From an uncultured Steroidobacter sp. (GTDB lineage Bacteria > Pseudomonadota > Gammaproteobacteria > Steroidobacterales > Steroidobacteraceae): a stretch of 21,278 nt of DNA. Each line of letters begins with the position of its first letter. The stretch's first letter is position 1. Shown piece after piece: positions 16,265 through 21,278 of the stretch. The position numbers and the translations under genes were made by a program. The notes below the pieces were generated by a model. It searched no databases and was not told the origin of the DNA. It saw only the letters and a list, made by a program, of their open reading frames with translations. Location: NCBI GenBank assembly GCA_946478975.1, contig CAMLEO010000101.1:1-21278 (forward strand), read 5' to 3'.

Positions 16265-17532
16265 TGCCGGAACTCCTCGTCGTCCGTCTGCATCCTGTCG
16301 CGACCGCGCCCTCGGACGCCTCGCAAGCGCCTCCGCAAGCGGAGTGGCTGGTCGTGGACGGCAGCGGCACTCGCCGTGGCAATGTTTCCTGGGGCTCGCT
16401 GCGGGACGCAGCTGAACAAGCAACGAATCGCAAAGTGATCGTGCTGGTGCCCGGCACCGATGTGCTGCTGGCCGAGCCGGTGCTGCCGCTCAAGAGCAGC
16501 GGCGCCAAGCTCGCCCAAGTCGTTCCATTCGCGCTCGAAGAACAATTGGCCGCCGACGTCGAAGATATGCACTTCGCCGTTGGCAAGCGTGGCTCGCAGC
16601 CCGGAACGCCCGTTGCTGCCGTCTCGCATGCGCAGATGGCGCAATGGAACGGCGCTCTGCAAAGTGCAGGGCTGCTCACCGATACGATGTATGCCGAAAC
16701 CGCCGTGCTGCCGACTGTGACAGGCGCGGTCGCCGTGCTCATCGACGGCAAGCGCGTGTACGTCAGACGTGAGAATCAGCCGGGCGCCGTGATCGATGTC
16801 GAGCCGCTGATCGAAGCGTTGCAGCTGGCGCTCGCGAGCGGCGAAGAATCGCGCGAGCACGTGACGATCTTCGTCGGCGAAGAAGATTACGAACGCGAAC
16901 GCGAGCTGCTCGAAGGATTGCGCGAGTTCACGGCGAGCCTGCAATTGAAGCTGCTGCCGGATGGACCGCTGCCGTTGCTGGCTACCAATGCCGTGCAAGG
17001 CACGCCGATCAATCTGCTGCAGGGAACGTATGCAGTCAAAACCAAGCTGAATGTTTCTTTTGCACCGTGGCGTTACGCGGCGGTGCTGGCTGCATTGTTC
17101 TTCGCCACGCACGTCGGTTTGAAGACCTGGCAGTACTTCCATTACAAGAAAGTGGAAAGCCAGCTCGACACGCAGATCGCCGAAACGTATCAGCAAGCGC
17201 TGCCAGGCTCGCCGCTGCCGCCGGCGCTGGAAGCGCGCCGGCAAGTGGAACAAGTCCTGGCGCAACTGCGCGGCGCGGGCCCAACCAGCGGCATGCTCAC
17301 GACGCTTGCGATGTTGAGCGAAGCAATGGCGCAGGCGCCCAACACCGATATCGAAGCGCTGTTCTATACCAACGATGTGACCGACCTGCGCGTGCTGGCT
17401 CCTTCCGTGGAGGTGCTCGATCGCATCCGCCAAGTAGCAGGCGAGCGCGGCATGGCCGCTGAGATCAAAGCGACCAATCCGCGCGATTCGAAGTTCGAAG
17501 GTCGGCTGCAGTTCAAGAAGCAAGGCGCCTGA
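16264..17532 (+). CDS. gspL: Type II secretion assembly-platform protein GspL
   Basis: An inner-membrane protein that links the GspE ATPase to GspM and the pseudopilus. The first ~255 residues form the cytoplasmic actin-like part (PELLVVRLHP..., VVPFALEEQLA, LLATNAVQG and INLLQGTY). One membrane segment lies at about 269-288 (WRYAAVLAALFFATHVGLKT), followed by a periplasmic ferredoxin-like domain. Length 422. Its ATG shares one base with the gspK TGA (TGATG). GspM follows after 3 bases. Confidence 0.94.
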   Translation: MPELLVVRLHPVATAPSDASQAPPQAEWLVVDGSGTRRGNVSWGSLRDAAEQATNRKVIVLVPGTDVLLAEPVLPLKSSGAKLAQVVPFALEEQLAADVEDMHFAVGKRGSQPGTPVAAVSHAQMAQWNGALQSAGLLTDTMYAETAVLPTVTGAVAVLIDGKRVYVRRENQPGAVIDVEPLIEALQLALASGEESREHVTIFVGEEDYERERELLEGLREFTASLQLKLLPDGPLPLLATNAVQGTPINLLQGTYAVKTKLNVSFAPWRYAAVLAALFFATHVGLKTWQYFHYKKVESQLDTQIAETYQQALPGSPLPPALEARRQVEQVLAQLRGAGPTSGMLTTLAMLSEAMAQAPNTDIEALFYTNDVTDLRVLAPSVEVLDRIRQVAGERGMAAEIKATNPRDSKFEGRLQFKKQGA

Positions 17533-17535
17533 GCC

Positions 17536-18033
17536 ATGCAAAAATTAAAAGAACGATTCAACACGCTGCAGCCTCGCGAACGCATCATCGTCATCGGCGG
17601 CGCCATCCTGGTGCTTGTGACGGCGATCTATGTGCTCGGCCTCGCCCCGCTGTACGCGGCAGTGAATGCGCAGGCTAAGCGAGTGGAACAAAAGGAAGGC
17701 GACCTGGCGTGGATGCGCAGCGTCGCTGGCGAAGTTGCCATGCTGAGCGCCTCCGCCCCGAGCCGGCCCGGGCCGAGCAATGAATCGCTGGTGGTGCTGA
17801 TCGATCGCGCGGCCCGCGAATGCGGCTTGGGTGCTGCGCTCACCGGCCAGACGCCCAACGGCGAGCGCGGCATTCGCGTGCGGCTGGAAGGCGCCGAGTT
17901 CGACAAGATGATGGTGTGCCTGGGCACGCTCCAACAAGTGCACGCGGTGGACGTGGAGTCCGCCACGATCGACCGCACCGGCAAGCCCGGCCTCGTGAAC
18001 GCCAACCTGGTGCTGACGCGCGTCAGCCCATAA
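17536..18033 (+). CDS. gspM: Type II secretion assembly-platform protein GspM
   Basis: A bitopic inner-membrane partner of GspL. After a short cytoplasmic start (MQKLKERFNTLQPRERI) one membrane segment spans about 17-37 (IIVIGGAILVLVTAIYVLGL); the rest is a periplasmic ferredoxin-like domain including LVVLIDRAARECGL and FDKMMVCLGTLQQVHAVDVES, typical of GspM. Length 165 is normal. It lies 3 bases after gspL and 15 before gspN. Confidence 0.92.
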   Translation: MQKLKERFNTLQPRERIIVIGGAILVLVTAIYVLGLAPLYAAVNAQAKRVEQKEGDLAWMRSVAGEVAMLSASAPSRPGPSNESLVVLIDRAARECGLGAALTGQTPNGERGIRVRLEGAEFDKMMVCLGTLQQVHAVDVESATIDRTGKPGLVNANLVLTRVSP

Positions 18034-18048
18034 CACTCAAAATTATCT

Positions 18049-18795
18049 ATGAAGCGTTTGTGGCCGTTGATCGCGCTAGGCGTGGGCGCATTCGTCGTCT
18101 TCGCGTTGGTCACTCTGCCGGCCAGCATCGTGCTGTCGCGGCTGACCTCCGCCGGCGTGAACGCCTCCGGTGTCTCCGGCTCGATCTGGAACGGCAAAGC
18201 ACAGGTGCTGCAGGTTCAAGGCATGAACGTCGGCAGCGTCGACTGGAATCTGCACGTGCTGCCGCTGTTCACTCTGCACTTGAATGCCGATGTGAAAGTG
18301 ACACGCGTCGATGGCTTTGCCCAGACCGCGCTGAGCGTCGGCCCCGGCGGCAAAGTCACATTGAAAGGCTTGACGGCGTCGCTGCCGCTGGCCGCAGTCA
18401 ACAACCCGCAGCTGGCCGGCTGGACCGGGCAATTGAATGCCAGGTTCGCGCGCCTGACGCTCGTCAAAGGTTGGCCGACTGAAGTGGACGGCTCGCTCGA
18501 TGCCGTCGATGTGACCGGCCCGCCGCGCAAGCCGGCAAATGTCGGCAGCTATCGCGTGGTGTTCGATCCCGCTGCTTCTAGTGCAGAAATGCTTCAGGGC
18601 GCGATTTCGGACGGCGGCAACGGTCCGCTGCAAATCAACGGCACGGTGCGCCTGAAAGCCGATCGCAGCTATGAAATCGATGCGCTGGTGGCTGCGAAAC
18701 CGAACACTCCGCAAGGCCTGGCGCGTGCGTTGGAATTCCTCGGCCCGCCGGATCCGCAGGGCCGCCGTCAGTTCTCGATGGCCGGAGCGCTGTAA
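18049..18795 (+). CDS. gspN: Type II secretion protein GspN
   Basis: An accessory component of type II secretion, present in only some systems. An N-terminal hydrophobic segment (about 3-27, WPLIALGVGAFVVFALVTLP) anchors or exports it; the rest is a beta-rich periplasmic domain with the GspN signature GVSGSIWNGKAQ and the C-terminal GLARALEFLGPPDPQGRRQFSMAG. Length 248. It is the last gene of this gsp run and its stop lies one base from the stop of the opposing helicase-nuclease gene. Confidence 0.9.
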   Translation: MKRLWPLIALGVGAFVVFALVTLPASIVLSRLTSAGVNASGVSGSIWNGKAQVLQVQGMNVGSVDWNLHVLPLFTLHLNADVKVTRVDGFAQTALSVGPGGKVTLKGLTASLPLAAVNNPQLAGWTGQLNARFARLTLVKGWPTEVDGSLDAVDVTGPPRKPANVGSYRVVFDPAASSAEMLQGAISDGGNGPLQINGTVRLKADRSYEIDALVAAKPNTPQGLARALEFLGPPDPQGRRQFSMAGAL

Positions 18796-18796
18796 C

Positions 18797-21277
18797 TCAG
18801 CTCACCGGCACTTCCCGCCACTGCTTCATCAGGGGGAAGTACAGGGCGGCGCGCACCGGCTGTCCCGGGCGGAACAGGCGCATCAGGCGGGCGTAGCGAT
18901 GCAGCTGATCGCGGTAACGGCGCACCTCCTCGTTCAGGAACTGCTCCAGGCCGCCGCCTTCGTGCGTTCCGGTCTTGAAGTCTACGATCCAGCGGACGCC
19001 ATGCTCGTCGACGAACGTACGATCGATCACGCCCGCCACCAACTCGCCGTTGAACACGCCCGTCAGCGCCAGCTCGGACTCGGCTTCGGTCAGTTTATTG
19101 GTGAGCCCGAGCAGCCAGCGTCCCCGCTCGTCCGCCAATGTTTGTGTGATCGCGGCGACGACGCGATCCGCCGCGGCCTCGCACCGATCCGGCGGCACGC
19201 CCAGCTCACCGAGCTCAGCACACAATCGCGCACGATCCGCTGTTGCAATCACACGAGTGCTTCCAGCGCGCACCATCCGATCCAGCTCGCGATGGACCAG
19301 CGTGCCGATGTGACGACCCGTTTGCGTCACCCAGTCGAATTCGATCGGCGCTTCCAGGTCGCTCATCCGGACAGTTTTCGTCGGCACCGGCGTATCGGCG
19401 GCGGGTGGCTGCCAATCCGGCGGCAGTCGTCGTATGCGCAGATGAGGCACGGGCGCGGTAGCAAACAAATCCTGTTGCGGCTTGGTGTGCACGACGGACT
19501 CGAAAGCGTCCTTCACTTCCGGCCACAACAGACGCAGCATCGAGCCGTGACGCGGCTCCTGCAGACGCGTGCCCTCCTCCGTTTCCTTGGGCTTGACCGT
19601 TCCAAGCAGATGCAAGACTCGTTTGGCGCGAGTCGCCGCAACGTACAGCAGGCGACCGCGCTCGCGAGCACTACGCTCTCGCTCCAGCAGCTCGATCCAG
19701 CGATACATCGGATCCGGCTCCGCGCCCTCGGCCTTCACCGGCGCGAATACAATCCCGCCGTCGTCGCCCGGAATGCGCGTCCAGCGCATCAGCTCACGAC
19801 CTTCGCCGCGCACCCAGCGATTCAGCGCGGGCAAGATCACCACGTCGTATTCCAAACCTTTGGACTTGTGGATGGTCATGACCTCGACGCGTGCGCGAGA
19901 TTCCGGCCGTGGTCGAGCAAACAATCGATCCAGGTGCTGTTCCAAGCGGGCCGCGTCGTCGAGATCGCCGGCGATTTCGATCTGATCGAGACGGCGCAGA
20001 TAGGCGTCGGCATCGTCGAGGTCCTGAGCACGAGTTAACGTAGCCGGGCCACCCAGCGCGTTCCAGGTGCGTTCGATCCAATCACGCAGCTGGGAGCGGC
20101 CTCGCTCGGCTAACGCCGCCTGAAGAATTGCGTACACGCGCGTGAGTCGCGCCCGCCCGTCGCCGCTAAGCGCTTCGTTTGCGTTTACGACGTTTGCAAT
20201 CAGCTCATTCACCGTCGACGCGCGATTGTTATTTACGATCGCATGCAAGTCGTTCAACGTGAGCGCACACCACGGGGCGCGAAGCACGGCCAGCCAGGCT
20301 GTGCGGTCGGCGAGATGTAACAAAGCGCGCGTCAGCGCCATCAGGTCCTGCACGACCGGCCGATCCTGCAACGGCTCGATCTCGATCGCTTGAAAATCGA
20401 TGGCCGCCGCATGCAGCTCGCGTGCGATCAATCCAATGTGCGAACGAGCGGTGACCAACACAGCGATCGTGCTTTCCGGATCGTCGGCCAGGCTCTTGCG
20501 CACCAACCTCACGACCTGGCGTGCCTCGGCCATGTCATCTTTCTCGAACGACGGATGGACCTTCACGCCACCGCGAGTGCTCGGCACCGCTGCGATACTC
20601 GGGCTGTAGCGAACCGCGCCCTGCTCCGGATTGTCAGTCGGCGACAGCACGCTCGGGAACACACGGTTGACCCACTCGATAATGGGCCGCGTGGAACGGA
20701 AGTTGGAGCTGAGCACCAGCGGTTCGAGCGGCACGTTGCGCAGCCCCTGCCGCTGCAGCTGTAGAAACAAACCAACTTCGGCCTGGCGAAAGCGATAGAT
20801 GGATTGCATCGGATCGCCGACGCAAAACAGCGTGCGGCCGTCGCCATCCGTCCAGCCAGCGGTCAGTCGTTCCAACAAATCGAGCTGCGCAAACGATGTG
20901 TCCTGGAACTCGTCGACCAGCAGATGCTGCAAGCGATAGTCGAACGCGAGCGCGAGATCCGTCGGCTCATCACTCGTGCCCAGTGCCTGCAAGGCTCGTA
21001 GCGCCGCTTCGATATAGTCAGCCTGTGCTTGTCCCTGAAACACCAGCTGCAACTCAGCGACAGCCTCGGGCAGCACCGACAGCAACGCTTCGAGAATCGC
21101 CCACTGCTCGGGTGCATACGTCGGTCGCGGCAGATTGCGCAGGCCCACGAGTTGGCCGAGCAGCTCGGTTTCTTCGACAAGCTGCCCGAAACCACGCAGG
21201 TCAGCTTCCTGAACTCGGTCGTCCGCGACATCGACAAGCTCGCTCCGGCGCTCGACAAGATGGTAGCGCTGTGGGGC
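18797..21277 (-). CDS. UvrD/AddA-like helicase with C-terminal PD-(D/E)XK nuclease, N-terminus outside window
   Basis: The frame is open to the right edge, so the start and Walker A motif are missing; about 826 C-terminal residues are visible. SF1 helicase motifs in order: VDEFQDTS (II, near 20917-20894), GDPMQSIYRFR (III, near 20818), LSSNFRSTRPI (IV), MTIHKSKGLEYDVVILP (V, around 19850-19880) and LLYVAATRAKR (VI). The C-terminal nuclease shows GTLVHRELDRM, GVIDRTF, WIVDFKTG and YRDQLHRYARLMR, matching the RecB/AddA nuclease core. Such enzymes resect double-strand breaks, normally with a partner (AddB or RecC/D) that would lie outside the window, probably upstream. AddA is more likely than RecB from the motif spellings, but that is a judgement. 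A GTG at 21148 is internal, not the start. Confidence 0.9.
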   Translation of the reverse strand, partial: APQRYHLVERRSELVDVADDRVQEADLRGFGQLVEETELLGQLVGLRNLPRPTYAPEQWAILEALLSVLPEAVAELQLVFQGQAQADYIEAALRALQALGTSDEPTDLALAFDYRLQHLLVDEFQDTSFAQLDLLERLTAGWTDGDGRTLFCVGDPMQSIYRFRQAEVGLFLQLQRQGLRNVPLEPLVLSSNFRSTRPIIEWVNRVFPSVLSPTDNPEQGAVRYSPSIAAVPSTRGGVKVHPSFEKDDMAEARQVVRLVRKSLADDPESTIAVLVTARSHIGLIARELHAAAIDFQAIEIEPLQDRPVVQDLMALTRALLHLADRTAWLAVLRAPWCALTLNDLHAIVNNNRASTVNELIANVVNANEALSGDGRARLTRVYAILQAALAERGRSQLRDWIERTWNALGGPATLTRAQDLDDADAYLRRLDQIEIAGDLDDAARLEQHLDRLFARPRPESRARVEVMTIHKSKGLEYDVVILPALNRWVRGEGRELMRWTRIPGDDGGIVFAPVKAEGAEPDPMYRWIELLERERSARERGRLLYVAATRAKRVLHLLGTVKPKETEEGTRLQEPRHGSMLRLLWPEVKDAFESVVHTKPQQDLFATAPVPHLRIRRLPPDWQPPAADTPVPTKTVRMSDLEAPIEFDWVTQTGRHIGTLVHRELDRMVRAGSTRVIATADRARLCAELGELGVPPDRCEAAADRVVAAITQTLADERGRWLLGLTNKLTEAESELALTGVFNGELVAGVIDRTFVDEHGVRWIVDFKTGTHEGGGLEQFLNEEVRRYRDQLHRYARLMRLFRPGQPVRAALYFPLMKQWREVPVS

Positions 21278-21278
21278 A

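Noticed and set aside
14963..17541. Long minus-strand frames (421 and 430 codons) opposite gspJ/K/L
   Set aside because: Same composition artefact; the plus strand carries an unbroken chain of overlapping gsp genes with family motifs.
18671..20038. 455-codon plus-strand frame opposite the helicase-nuclease
   Set aside because: No domain features, and the minus strand has helicase motifs V-VI and the nuclease core over this region.

Overview
The window is dense, GC-rich chromosomal DNA that reads as a core region of a gammaproteobacterium. The gene order fabD-fabG-acpP-fabF-pabB-pabC-mltG-tmk-holB-pilZ, with pabB inside the cluster, resembles Xanthomonadales/Nevskiales-type genomes; a Steroidobacter-like relative is my best guess, but this is inference without a search. 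I saw no tRNA, rRNA, CRISPR array, insertion sequence or phage gene. Nearly every base lies in or next to a recognisable gene.

Layout. (1) 2-3814, plus strand: the 3' part of an endonuclease/exonuclease/phosphatase-family gene, a bifunctional enoyl-CoA hydratase/3-hydroxyacyl-CoA dehydrogenase (beta-oxidation alpha subunit), and a protein with two cyclic-nucleotide-binding-type domains fused to a rhodanese domain. (2) 3835-12639, minus strand: a fatty-acid synthesis block (fabD, fabG, acpP, fabF) read into folate precursor genes (pabB, pabC), cell-wall lytic transglycosylase mltG, thymidylate kinase tmk, DNA polymerase III delta-prime holB and pilZ. Most junctions from pabB to tmk, and fabD/fabG, are stop/start overlaps, so translation is probably coupled. 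Good promoter candidates lie in front of fabD (a perfect TATAAT) and acpP. (3) 12740-13384, minus: a rhombosortase-type rhomboid protease. (4) 13404-18795, plus: seven type II secretion genes, gspH-I-J-K-L-M-N, tightly packed. (5) 18797-21277, minus: the C-terminal part of a UvrD/AddA-like helicase-nuclease running off the right edge.

How they fit together. Rhombosortases are known to process GlyGly-CTERM proteins, many of which leave the cell by type II secretion. Here the protease is divergent from, and almost touching, the minor-pseudopilin/assembly-platform genes of that system, so a processing enzyme and its export machine share one intergenic region. Points most worth checking: this linkage; a 16-codon upstream frame with a perfect Shine-Dalgarno that ends across the rhombosortase start; a proline/glycine-rich tail of about 54 residues on GspI; a PIAGT-class PabB; stem-loops centred on the fabG and acpP stop codons; and the double-CNBD-rhodanese fusion. 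I found no wholly new multi-gene system.
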